Of a stretch of 64,000 nucleotides of DNA, positions 49,501 to 61,722 are shown in pieces (within the stretch, counting starts at the first letter, position 1; each line of letters starts with the position of its first letter). The notes under the pieces were generated by a model that was not told the origin of the DNA, made no database searches, and saw only the letters and a list, made by a program, of their open reading frames with translations. The DNA is from Capsicum annuum. Its lineage: Eukaryota; Streptophyta; Magnoliopsida; Solanales; Solanaceae. Position numbers and translations under genes: made by a program. The stretch spans positions 1 through 64,000 of the forward strand of contig NW_025856392.1 of assembly GCF_002878395.1 (NCBI RefSeq). Reading direction: 5' to 3'.

Positions 49501-51062
49501 TTAATTTGAGGATAGTAAGAAAAAGTTAGCACAGGAAGTCCGTCAGCTATCCAAACTAGGCGTTCGCTTAGTCGATACAGAAGAGGGTGATATATGGGTT
49601 TAGAGTAGTTCAGAATCATCTCTAGTTTTTGAGGTGAAAGAAAAGCAAGATAGAGATCCCATCCTTGTAAAGTTGAAAGAGTTACTCCAGGATTAGAAAG
49701 TAGAAGTTTTCTCTGAATGGGGAGATAGTATCCTTCACTGTCAGGGTCGTCTCTATGTTCCAGGTGTAGAGGACTTAAGGAATAAAATTCTTACAAAAGC
49801 ACATGGTGTGCACTTCCCTATTCATCCAGGGGCCATAAAGATGTACCACGACTTGCGGGAAATCTATGGGTGGAGTGGGATAAGAAAAGACATTGCAGAT
49901 TTTGTGGCTAAGTGATCTACATGTCATTAGGTTAAGATAGCACATCAAAAGCCTAGTGGGTCCATGTAGGAGTTTAGTATTCGTACTTGGAAGTGGGAAG
50001 TTATGAACATGGACTTTGTGATGGGTTTGCCTGGAACTCGCCATCAGCATGCTTCAGTCTTGGTCATTATAGACAGAATAATCAAATCAACTTATTTTCT
50101 TTTAGTTCATACCTCTTATTCAGCTAAGGATTATGCCAAACTCTACATCAAGAAGTGGGTTAGATTGCACGGTGCTCTATTGTCCATTATCTTAGAAAGA
50201 GGTACCCAGTTCACCTTTCATTTTTGGAAAGCATTCCAAAAGGGTCTTGGTACATACGTTCATCTTAGTACAACCTTTCGTCCTCAGACAAATGGTCAAG
50301 AAGAGAGGACCATTCAGACCTTAGAAGAAAGGCTAAGAGCTGTGCAATTGATTTCAAGGGTAGTTGGGATGACCACATGCCTTTGATTGAATTTGCATTC
50401 AACAACAACTTACATTCTAGTATTCAGATGACTCCATTCGAAGCTCTCTATGGTAGGAGATGTACATCTCTAATTGGTTAGTTCAAAGATAGTGAACCTC
50501 ATTCATAGGTCTTGACTTGGTATTTGACGCCTTAGAAAAAGTCTAGTTGATTAGAGAAAGACTTTAGGCTGGTTAGAGTCGATAGAAGTCTTATGTAGAT
50601 GTTCATTGAAAAGATCTCAAATTTGAGATTGGTGATCATGTCTATCTAAAGATCTCTCCTATGAACAAAGTGAAGAGATTCAGCAAGAAGGGAAAGCTAA
50701 GTGTCTGATATATTGGTCCCTTTAAGATTCTCAGTCGCTTTGGCAAGGTAGCCTATGAGATTAAATTGCCTTTAGATCTAGCCTTAGCTCGTCCAGTCTT
50801 TCATGTCTCTTTTCTCAAGAAATGCATAGGTGATCCATCAGTTGTAGTACTTATTCAGAGCATTGATGTTCATAACACTCTCGCTTATGAAGAGATTCTA
50901 GTCGATATCTTAGACTATCATACTCGTAGATTAAGGAACAAAGATGTCCCTCTAGTTAAGGTTCTTTGGCAAAATCAGTCCATCGAGGGAGGAAGCAGAC
51001 GAAGACTTGTGTACCAAGTATCCTCACCTCTTTTCCGCCAACTTAGACCAAGCTTAAGGTAA
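49501..51062 (+). pseudogene. Element A integrase and C-terminal chromodomain region, broken
   Basis: N-terminal part: LRNKILTKAHGVHFPIHPGAIKMYHDLREIYGW; the zinc-binding region is cut by a stop near 49914. Core (50003-50340): MNMDFVMGLPGTRHQHASVLVIIDR, then LLSIILERGTQFTFHFWKAF, where the second catalytic Asp is Glu (codon 50195-50197), then TNGQEERTIQTLEERLRA with the catalytic Glu kept. A one-base deletion near 50341 shifts the frame to CAIDFKGSWDDHMPLIEFAFNN. The C-terminal part (50766-51062) reads PVFHVSFLKKCIGDPSVVVLIQSIDV, then RLRNKDVPLVKVLWQNQSIEGGS. Confidence 0.9.
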
Positions 51063-51417
51063 CAGTTCTCTTCAAGCTTATTCAATTTCATGTTCTGTGT
51101 TCATCACGAACTTGGTATTCAATTTCATGTTCATATTCCCATTATAACTTTGGTATCAAGTACCGTTGCATATTCAATCATGCACTCATGTGTAAGTTCA
51201 GTTTATGTAATTATGCATAAGTCATGCATTCTCATTGTGAGAAACTTAGTTCTTTAGGACACTCTATCATGCATTAAGGAATCAGTTACACATATATTAA
51301 ATATGCATGTTCAATATTATATATTCATCTTGTAAGTCATATCATTCATGAGATCATGTTCCAGTTATTCAAATTTAGTATGTACATTAGTTGTGTTTTC
51401 TCCCCGCTCAGTTAGTC

Positions 51418-51452
51418 TCATTCGAGGATGAATGTTTTCAAGGGGGACATAT
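51418..51452 (+). promoter_or_regulatory. Element A polypurine tract and upstream hairpin motif
   Basis: cattcgaggatgaatgtttt (cattc / gaatg can pair) precedes the PPT aagggggacatat (51440-51452), which abuts the 3' LTR. Confidence 0.85.
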
Positions 51453-54024
51453 TGTAATACCCCATAATTTTACTAGCTAATTGCATCTCAAGAATTTTTA
51501 GTATTAGCTTCTAAATTCAATGATGGTTATTCCATGAGGAATCTTCAAGACTTTCAAATATAAGATTCACCCAAATCAAATAACTGAATCAGAAGTTACA
51601 ACTATTTCAAGTTCCTATCATAAAATAAGGCCATAGTAATTAGTGGCGCATCGCGCCACAAGAAGAAATGGCATTTGGAAAATCCCAATAGGGGTCCGTG
51701 ATTATGGCACGTCACGCTAGGGCCCAATTTCAAAATGTTTTGTTTTCTACTGTCTCAGTATAATTTCCCCTGCGTCACACCAAAGTTCCAGGTCACAAAG
51801 GAATTGTCAATGCGATGGCCTTGCATCGCGCAATCCCTAAATTTCCCAATTGTCAAAATCTAGTGACACAGCATGAGAGCGCCGCTTCACGCTAAAGATT
51901 CAGTTCGGGAAATTTTTACAATTTTAAAACACACATCCAAGGGTTAAAATGGTCAATTTCCTACCCCTATTTAAACCCAAAAACGTGTTATTTATCTATT
52001 CTAAACCCAAAATATAATAGTTTCTCCCTAGTTTCTCGAAAGAACAAGCTAGGGTTTCGATTGGGGATTCAAATTCAAGATGGTTGCACCATCAATCCTA
52101 ACGAAATCACGAACTAAGATATGCATAGTGTTCATTCATGGACTCCTTTTGTCCATGAAGCCCAAGAATCCATTTTACTAAATTCAAGTTTATGGATTTC
52201 TTATGAATTTCATGATTGGGCTGCTCTTGTTCATGTGGCTTATGAGAAATTGAATTCTACTCTATGTTGGGTGATAAGTCCTATGTGGATTAAAGTATTA
52301 TAGATATAGATTCATGCAAAAGTATGACTAAACCCATGAATGATGAAATTAGAATTGAACCATAATGTTTATTTATTATACAATGATGTTTACATGTACT
52401 ATGCCTACAATCTATTTTGTTAAATGCCTAAATGAAAGAAAAGTGCCTAAATAGCATGATACAATGAAATCCCCATATATGTACAAGTTTATGACTATCA
52501 CACATTTGATAAAATGCTTCTATAAATATGGTATGGACTATGGTTTTAGTTATATGTTCAAGTAAGTTATGCTTTGTCTGTTTCCTTCCATAGAGTCCTG
52601 GGGGTACTTGTACCTGAAACATTAGTTGTGTGCCTAGAGCCAATGTCACGTTTTCACATTACTATTAGTCAAGCTATGAATCCTTAGACTTTAGACAGAC
52701 TTATGACTTAGGAAATTTACATGATCTCATAAACTCAATCAGTTGTCAGATATCAGTAATAATCCATCAGCCAACGGGATTCAGTAATTCAGCCTATGTT
52801 CATTTCCGCAAATCATGTTCAGAGTCTATTCAGATGAAAGTAGGAATTAGCACCGAGTCAAACCAAAGATGGTAACACACACTATCAGATGAGACTGTGA
52901 TTTTTAGAAGTCGTCCTTACATTCGAGACCTATATATCTAGCATAAGTTGAGATATCAACACTATCCGATGAGGGTTGATGACGAGGATAAGCACTGTTA
53001 GATAAGGGCCCCACCATTCTCATATAGGGGTCACTATCAGATAATAATCGCGCATAGCTTATCATTACTAGTGGCGCGATATTTACACCCTCCCAATTAG
53101 GTTTATAGATTGGACCCCAAGTTAGCCATAGTGGCGTATCATGATTATGTCGGTTTGATAACTACTTCCCATAGTTTCATGTTATTGAATCAGACTATTA
53201 GATATAGTCAAACAATCTTAACAATAGAACTTAGATAGTTGTTTAGAATTTAGGATGGTCAATACAAACAACTCAAATATAGTTCGAAACTCAGATAGTT
53301 CCATCAGATTCAGGACTGTCAGATAAAGTCACTCGTGTTATCAGTCATATAAGTTATTAATATGTTAGATTGTTAGTATTCCGACATAGTAATCGTGTTA
53401 TCATGTTGTTAGTTACAATTATGTATTTATGCATGCATTCTAACATTCATGTTAGATAGTCAGTTAGAAATAATCATGCATGTGAACCCTTGCATATAGC
53501 CTACCTCACATGTATACTCAGTATATTCCATTCTTCTGATGCATTTGCGCTATGGTGCTTTCTTTTTATGTTACCCTATAGGTTTAGAGACACGAGTTCC
53601 ATATCAACAGTAGATTCTAGTTTCATTATTCTGAGTCTGATATGAGTCCTAATCCTTCGAGGGCATGATTATTTCTTTACTCTCTCATTAATTAGCTTAT
53701 TTGTTGACGTTAGTTGGGGACATGTCCTATCAACTCTTTATTCAGATTATTCAGACATTAGTGGATTTCAAACTAGATGCAGACTATCATGTTTCAGATT
53801 TCAGTATTTTTAGTTTTGTCTTGGGTATTCTATTACACTACTTAGATGTTTTAATTTTCAAATTTGTTTTGTTTTGAACCTTATGGCCTTTTAGTGCATG
53901 TTTCTGCATTATCAAGTTATATTAAGCCATGTACAGGTACAAATATTAGTCATGAGTTTGCTTGTGGTCCTTAGGGGTTATAAGTACCGTGTAGCATTTC
54001 GGGCACTAGGTTCAGGGCATTACA
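51453..54024 (+). repeat. Element A 3' LTR
   Basis: 2,572 bp, from tgtaataccccataatttta to cagggcattaca, uninterrupted. It serves as the empty-site reference for the B1 insertion: the sequence around 51522-51535 runs straight through where B1 sits in the 5' LTR. Confidence 0.9.
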
Positions 54025-54194
54025 ATTAGGACCAACAAGCAGTTCAAATTTAGAAACGAGTTCTAAAACCCCAAACAAACCATGAAGTAACAAAACTACT
54101 GGTCCCCACAAGAAATTAATTACTTGGGACGGCTATGGAGAAGCTCTATTGGAGGAAGTAAGTAAGAATATGGATAATAACCTGAAGGGTCATT
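54025..54194 (-). repeat. Element A right TSD (attag) and remainder of LTR-X
   Basis: 54025-54029 repeats attag. The following sequence ends gaagggtcattaca near 54194, read on the minus strand as tgtaatgacccttc, a typical gypsy LTR 5' end. It completes the LTR that begins at 33364. Confidence 0.6.
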
Positions 54195-54840
54195 ACAATA
54201 ACCCAACAAGGTCACAATAAAGGATTAGTACACTCGATCCACCACTAAGGAATCACCACTAAGGTAGAAGTATTCATAGGTATAGAAATGAAATTACATA
54301 TCATAATAAGACTTGATGAAAAATATACAAACACATAGAAAAAAGTTGTATAATTATCAATTAAGGGTATAGTAGGTTTATGGCATACTAGGACAATAAT
54401 TATGATAACTATATTGGAGGACTTTGTTGTTGGTCTACCTAGGAGTTCCTAACAATGAGACAATCAAATTCTGCTTGATTAACACACCTAACATCACACT
54501 CTTGACTCGTAAGAACCACCATAACCCTTAGATAGCGGTGGTATTGCTCTAAATTTGAATCAAATTGAGAATTCAAACCCAAACTATGAAACTGTCCCCC
54601 AAACTAACATTTGTTGGATTCCTAAATAGAAACTTAACTAGACCTCTACAATGAGTATGATCCCTTACGTCCAGATGAGGTACTACCAAAGGAACCAAAG
54701 CTATGGGACCTCTTGTCTATCAAATCCATAAAATTTTTATGGTGCATAATCTTAATATACTTGGCTGCATTAAACATCCTTTTTAAAATAAGACATATAT
54801 GATGTTTTTTGTAAAACTACTACACAAATATGATAGGTCA
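54195..54840 (-). pseudogene. Probable gypsy gag C-terminal relic
   Basis: On the minus strand 54780-54430 reads RMFNAAKYIKIMHHKNFMDLIDKRSHSFGSFGSTSSGRKGSYSL, then stops and a Gln/Ser/Tyr-rich segment (FGGQFHSLGLNSQFDSNLEQYHRYLR). This resembles the low-complexity K/R-G-S region between the gag core and zinc knuckle of Solanaceae gypsy elements. The assignment rests on composition and order only. 54195-54430 shows nothing clear. Confidence 0.4.
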
Positions 54841-54922
54841 AACCCTTATTAAATTAAAAGGGGAAAACTTCTTCAAATATCTTTTCCAAGCCAACCCAAT
54901 ACCAAGGTCACTTCCTAACTAA

Positions 54923-54954
<32 letters not shown>

Positions 54955-56002
54955 CATGTATATATATATATATATAAGTCAACATTACCCCTAAGATTAG
55001 TGGAGAACACCATCCTCATACATTAGGGAAACTATAGCATTCTTATACAAGCTATAAGACTACAAGTGAACAACCCAAGGATTCTAAGCCAATGCCATAA
55101 CATTATAGTAAACAAGTTCAATTGCCTAATCAACCAACTAATCTCAATGTTCACCATTTAATCAACTATCATCTAAAATCCCCACCCAATATCTCAAGAT
55201 ATTATTAATTATATTACAAACAAGATCAATCTAGCCTACAGGTAAGCCCAACCTATCATGAGTTCAAGCAACTCACGAACCAATGAGATTTTTATTTCCC
55301 TTCCATGAAGTTTCCTCTACCAGAAGCAATTCTATCAATATTTTAATCTAAGGATTACAACAAAAACCATAATAACTATTATGGCACCATTATGCGATGG
55401 GTTTCAAATTGACACTAAAAGCTCACTTAGGTTTTACCCTTGGATAGGAGTTTACAAGACCAACCAATAACCTAAATATCTTTACGGAGTAAAAACCATT
55501 AAGTAATTAGAGTCAATCACTAAATTTTGGAGATACAATTGACCCATAATGATTTAGGGGTTTCGGGACAAGAAAACATTAAATAAACACCAAATTAGAT
55601 GAATTCTTACCTTAGATTATAGCAAGATTAAATCACATAAGTTGTTTAAGTTCCAATTCAATCCACAAGTCTAACTTAGGGGATTTCACACTCTATTAGG
55701 GTTTTAGGTTAAGAGAGAAGCACATAATACACAAAATTTGTACAAGACAATACTTAAATATGGATCAAACAACCCTCTGATGCTATAGTTATGGCAACAC
55801 AGTCACGGTGCCCCGGTTCATGCTATGCATGGATAAAGCTTAGCACTTGGTTCCATGATTTGGCCAATACCTCAAGATATATCTAGGGTCCATTTTGAAT
55901 AAGATATGTAACCCCATAGTTTTCAATGTGTTGGATGAAGTGGCTCTGTCAGATTTTGCATACGAGGCTATTCTACTAAAGTCTTATTTAGTGGTAAATT
56001 AG
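54841..56002 (-). repeat. LTR-X, second copy (5' truncated by the duplication breakpoint)
   Basis: Matches 33953-35110, including ggggaaaacttcttcaaata, the microsatellite and the attag end. Confidence 0.85.
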
Positions 56003-56078
56003 TGTAATACCCCATACTTTTTCATAGCTAATTTCATCTCAAGAATGTCTAGTATTGTCTTCTAAATTGATGATGATT
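56003..56078 (+). repeat. Start of a second element A LTR, interrupted by B2
   Basis: 76 bp from tgtaataccccatacttttt to gatgatgatt, the same length and endpoint as 35111-35186. Confidence 0.88.
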
Positions 56079-58495
56079 TGTAATACCCCATATTTTCATG
56101 CTAGAATTCTAATCATTGTTCCTGCGCATCTAAGCTCTTATCCAAGTGATTATCACATGAATATAAGTTGAATGATCATTTTCCTAGTATATGGAGTATT
56201 TTATATGTGAAAAATGTTTATTGCAATGACTTAGAACAAGGTTGAGCTAAGACCAATTGATTCATCCAAAGTTTGACATTTGATTCTACAAGGGTAAAAT
56301 TCAAACATGCATATCTCTTAATATACGTGAAATTTTTCATACATAGACCTAATAAATTATAGATAATTGAATTAGCTTTCCAAATATACCAATTTCATCA
56401 AAATGAAACACCCGAGCAAGAAGTTATACCTTTCCCAAGTAGATTGTGTTGCCTAACCAATCGCACATGGCTTCTGAAATAGCTGTACGATAAGCAATGC
56501 GGCACATACTTAAATTTGTGCGATAATCAATGCGGTGCAAACTTAAATATGTGCGATAAGTAATGCAGCGCATACTTAAATGTGTGCGATAAGCAAAGAG
56601 CCGCATACCTCACTTCTAAGTGACAAAAACACCTTAATATATGTCTATAACACGGGATTAAAATCACATAACACCAAAATAAGTTTACTTTCTCACAAAA
56701 TCAGCAAGAACAATCTTTAGGATTTCAACATAAAAACCCCAATAGCTAGAGATTCAACCGTGAGAATTCTATAATTTTTACATATTAGGAATCCCCATTA
56801 TGAAGGCTACCAGTGACACTCAAAAGTTCATGAGTAGCATTACGTCATTCAAAAACTCATTCAGATCTTCAAGTTTAAGGTATGTGGGGATTTTCAATAA
56901 GAACAACCTTTCGTTCTTTTGCCCAAAATTTGTATTGTTTTACCAAGATATATGATTTTACATGCTCTACTTATGAATTTGATATGCAAATTCGAAATCT
57001 ATATTCTTGTTTAAGATGTGATAATATTTTTGATGTTTTGAAGATGAATTTCATGAGCGTTGATGTGAATATTCATGATTAAAGATAAATTTCCAGATTT
57101 TTGTATAAATCATACATGTTTGATATATAAAGTGTGAATCTTGAAATGTTTTGATCAAGTATTGATATATGGGTTGTTGAACCTGATTTTATTTTCTATT
57201 TTGTTGAAGTAATGTGTTATATACACTTTGAGATTGGATTGATTTGACCTTTAGGTCTTGAAGGAGTTATTTTTCAACTCAAATAAGAAAAGAACTGAAC
57301 ATTTTGATTTATTATAAAAAAGGTGTAGCGTGATGGCTCCCGATATGAATTGTTGAATTGTGTTGTTGCGGTTGTTTTTTTGAAATGATTTGAGCTCAGT
57401 CTAGGAGTAGTCTTTAGAACAGAGTGGGAGGTATAGATGTTATTGGTGCTTCCCTAGAACTATGTGTCCCTCTAGGATGTGAGCCTAAGGTTGTTTGATA
57501 TAGCCATCACTAGTGAACAAAAGATTAAGGTCCTACTCTCATGGCAAGGATAGGACAACTCTCCCCAATGTGGGTTGGATGTTGGACTCCATGTAGCTCA
57601 CATAGTTTATGTCAGTTGTAAGAGACTCTCAATATTTGTGTGTGTATTCTTCTATCTAATATGAAAAGTCTTATTCTTCTATCTGAGATGAAAACATATT
57701 TGTTTGAAAGACTGAGTTTGAGAAAGTCATTGGTTTCAAAAGATTTAATGAACATATATTCCAAACAAAATTATTATAAGATTTGATTGCTTTGATGATT
57801 TGAAATTGAGATAGAAGTGAATTCTGATTTATTATGATGACTCACAGGTTTCACCCGATATAATTTACTCTCTTATGATTATGATGATTTTTAATTCGAG
57901 ATAAGTGAGTAATTTATATTAGCATACATAATTTTATAAACTGTGATGATATTAAGATATTATTTTATATATGCATTGCACCCCTATATGCTCAGTACAT
58001 TTCCATGGTACTGACCCATATATTCGTATGTGGGATACATTTTCTCGAAATGTAGGTACAAAGTATAGTGTACATCTTTAGATCCATTCAGTTCGTGATA
58101 TCTAGTCAGCAGGTGATGAGTCCTTTTGATTCAAGGGCTTGAGTTAGTTATACAGTTTGAGAAGTGTTGTATTTTCTTTATTCAGTCGTATTGATTTATG
58201 TTAGTCGAGAGCCATGACCCGGCTACCTACAGTTAGTACTAGTAGAGGCTTCATAGATAGTAAGTAGAAGTTGATGTATTCCATTTTAGTTTTGGTTGTA
58301 ATAGTAGAGTTGTAATCTTATAAATTTAGTTTTGTATCTATCATATACAGAAAAGAGTTATTTTCCATAGATTTGTAAAGATTTATAATTTTTATTTAGT
58401 TGTTTATATGTTATGCCAGTAGAAGGGTTACCTTAGGATCACTTGTGATCCTAAGTACTGTGTGACGTCTTGGGACCCAATTTTGGGGTGTTACA
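56079..58495 (+). repeat. B2 5' LTR
   Basis: tgtaatacccc to ggggtgttaca. Contains four 33-bp repeat units (56482-56611). Confidence 0.9.
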
Positions 58496-61400
58496 AACTT
58501 GGTATCAGTGCACATAGTTCAAGTGTCCTAGGGTTATCTATAAAGCCGTGTCTAGTAGAGTCTTGCGGAAAGGTACGGAGACGTCTGCACTTTTCTTTGA
58601 GAGGCTACAGGGCTTTTAGGAAATGTCTCCATCCATTCTTTCAAGTCTTAAATCGTGCAATAGAAAAGTTGTCCAAGAAACTTATACAGATTCTCATCTT
58701 ACTCTAGTCAGGCCATCTCTGCCTTATTTTCGAGGTGTCCAAAATAGTTGAAATTAATTTTCCATAGATAGTTATGGAATTGGAAGAGAGCTACAAAAGT
58801 ATCCTATCAGTACTTTTGAGTTCCAAAAATTAAAGTGCTTTATTAGGCCTGAAGAAATTATGACCTAAGCTCAAGTCAAATATGCCTTCAAATTTCTCCT
58901 CAAAATCCATAATGATAATTTATACTTCTCTATCTATGTACTGTTCTAGAGGTAACATGTTCGGCAAGTTCTAATTTCCTACCCAGATAGTGCTCTTATA
59001 TTTGCTAGCAGAAGTTTCAGAAGTTTCAGAAAGTGGCTTGAGAAGAGCCTTCTAGTGTGTTATAAGTCCTTCAAATTTAAGTTATGCCCTCGTTCTTATG
59101 AGTTATTTAATTAAGACAAAGTAAGATATATTCTTAGATCGTTGACTGTTTTGTGTCAAGTTTCTATCTCTTGTATTATGTAATCTTGTTATCATTATGT
59201 TTGTGAAAAATCAAAGTCTAGTGAAGCCGTGTGAGTCCTATTTCAATTCAGTAGCATACTTGCTTTGTTATTCATATAATTTTCTTAATCAAAATACAAA
59301 ACCAAAGTCTAGTAAAGCTGTGTGAGGCCTATTTTGATTTACTAGCAACTTGTTTATCTTGTTGTTCTGGTGTTAGTTGAATGTATGGGTTTTTGTGTAG
59401 TGACAAAAGTAGTAAAGTTTAGTTGAAAGTCTTGTGTTAGTTAAACTTGTGGGTTTAGAAGTGTAGTGGCAAAAATGGTGGTAAGGGCAATTTATTGAAT
59501 ATGTATAGCTAAAGTTTTTGTTAGGATTGAATTAGTAATGAAGTGATATACACTTCTTTGTTAATTTAGTAAAGTTAGAGAAGCAGATTATTAGTTAAGG
59601 TGGATTGTTGTTTGCTTAAAGTATGAAAAGAGTTATTGATGGTATTTGTTGTGCTAGGAAAGTATAGGTTTTGATGGAAGTACTTGGTCGTTGAGTATTG
59701 TTAATTTAGGCTTTCCTGAGATTGCAAGAAGAAGTTTAGTTAAAATTTATAGAGCTATGAAAGTAATTTAGGTATGAAGATGGATAAATAGTAATGATAT
59801 GGAGTAGGAGGATGTGTTAACAGATTATGAGTAAGATAGGCCATATGATTATGATCGATTGTCATTGTGTACTAGTTTTTCTTAATGCTATAATCTATAG
59901 TTTTGAAGTGAAAATTGTGTGTGAGATTAGGTTGTAAATCATGTTTAGCTCTAGACATTAAGTTTGAACAGTTGATGGTTCGGTTATTGATTCTAGTTAT
60001 GTGGAGGTGATCTAGTTGGCATGAACAGCATATGCAAGAGTATAAGATCATGTGTTTGTAATTAAGTATGGTGTAGAGGTGTGCCCATGGTGCTATAGGG
60101 ATGTATTATTTTTTAGGATTATTGCATAATGTATGGTTAATAGTAAAGTTGAGTTGCTAGGTGGATAAAGGCTAGTTAGATAATTTATATTGTTCTTGAT
60201 AGCTAAGTTAAGGAGTTATGATTGAAGATGTTGAGTCTTTTTAGTATGATTTTATTTTCATGGTTTGGGAAAAATATAAGTATAGAAGTGTGATCTTGGT
60301 AGGCTATGATTATGTGATTAGAGATGTAGATATGGTTGCAAATGAGAGTGTAAGTCTTTGATGATGATTATTGAAGCTAGGAAGTTAAGGAGGTCATATG
60401 GATGGGTTGTTCAAGAATGAAGTTTGTAAGTTCGAAATTAGTTTATTCTTGTAAGTTTAGCATTTATTTGTAGATCTTATAATGATGAAGTTATGGCTTA
60501 ATCTCGAGAATATGTGAAGTATGCCTTTAGGGGTATTTGCCTTAAAGTTATATGTGATTTTTAGTGATAGGCTTGAATGTCATGCTGGGTATAAGATGAT
60601 GAATGCAATATACACTAGTGAATCCATATCAAGAGTTTTAAATTAGTCATTGAAGTTGTAAGGCATATTATGATTAGGGTGTGAGCTCTAAGAAGATATA
60701 GAATACTGAACCTTGTGGTTTGGACTAGTATTGTGGTTTGGCATGTTGTATCTTGTGATTTAGTGTTAGGCTTGATCATGGTGAGAGAACTTAGTTTAGT
60801 TTAGACCTTAGTAGAAAGATTTCGTAGTACCAATATGAGAATTGTAAGTTGAATCAAATAAGTATGGTATTTAAGGGGAATAGTATAGTAGACAGAGCAT
60901 TTGAGAAATTATGCTAAGCTTGAAATTAAGAAGTTGCGTTGCCTATGGCCTAGAAATCCTATCGTAGTTTATGAGTTATATTATTATATTCCATACTATA
61001 GAGTTATATTAATGTTGTAATTCCTTAGTCGAATGTCTTGTTCAGAGCATGCCCAAAATTCTTTGCTCCCTAATGTCTGTAGAATTTCATAGAAAAGTAC
61101 TAAAGAAATACTCCATTTGAGTGTGGATAGTCAGTATGATCCAGTCCATATAGCCTATAATATAGTTTAGCAAGCAAGGAGTTAAGCTTCTATAGATTCT
61201 TAATTTTCCAGCTAGTCTTACTATTCATAGTGTTATACGTATGTACATTCCAACAGGCAATGTGTTTGTGTGCAATTAAATTATGAATTCAGCTCAGTCA
61301 ATGTATCAATTCCAGTTTCAGATATTAAGTCAAGATTTAGTTCGTAAGTATCCTGTGTACTATCACAGTCTCTTCCTAGTATTTTCATCAAATTATTATC

Positions 61401-61722
61401 ATTCAGGGACGAACTATCCCAAGAGGGGGATCTTGTAATACCCCGTGTTTTCATGTCATAAACCTCTCATCCTTTCTCATGAGATCAGATCCAGTGCAAA
61501 GTAATTGCTACTCATCAGTTGACACTCTCGTTTCTATCTTAGCCATATAGTTATTTTTTCTGGAGGATTCATGCACTTGCAGACCAGTTCAGTAGCTCAT
61601 TATTCTTGAGATGCAGTGGTTCAGTTCTATCAGTTACATATGATAGGTTGACGACTAATATTCCTCTGTGTTTTATGTTAATTATCCACATTTGAAAATA
61701 AATGTTCCCAAGGAGGAGATAA
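58496..61722 (+). other. B2 internal region, non-coding
   Basis: Aligns along its length with 37566-40859. Palindromic boxes at 59218-59254 and 59309-59345. First PPT aagaggggga (from 61421) and LTR-like start at 61434, second PPT immediately before 61723. Confidence 0.8.

Larger units (their letters stand above)
35111..54024 (+). mobile_element. Element A: Ty3/gypsy chromovirus carrying nested element B1
   Basis: Plus-strand element bounded by target duplication attag (35106-35110 and 54025-54029). 5' LTR in two pieces (35111-35186 and 43377-45958), PBS, gag, protease, RT, RNase H, integrase, C-terminal region, PPT, 3' LTR (51453-54024). Without B1 and its extra TSD it is about 10.7 kb, the expected size. 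Same family as element 1. Coding is degraded by many stops, by frameshifts and by a tandem duplication inside RT. Confidence 0.93.
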
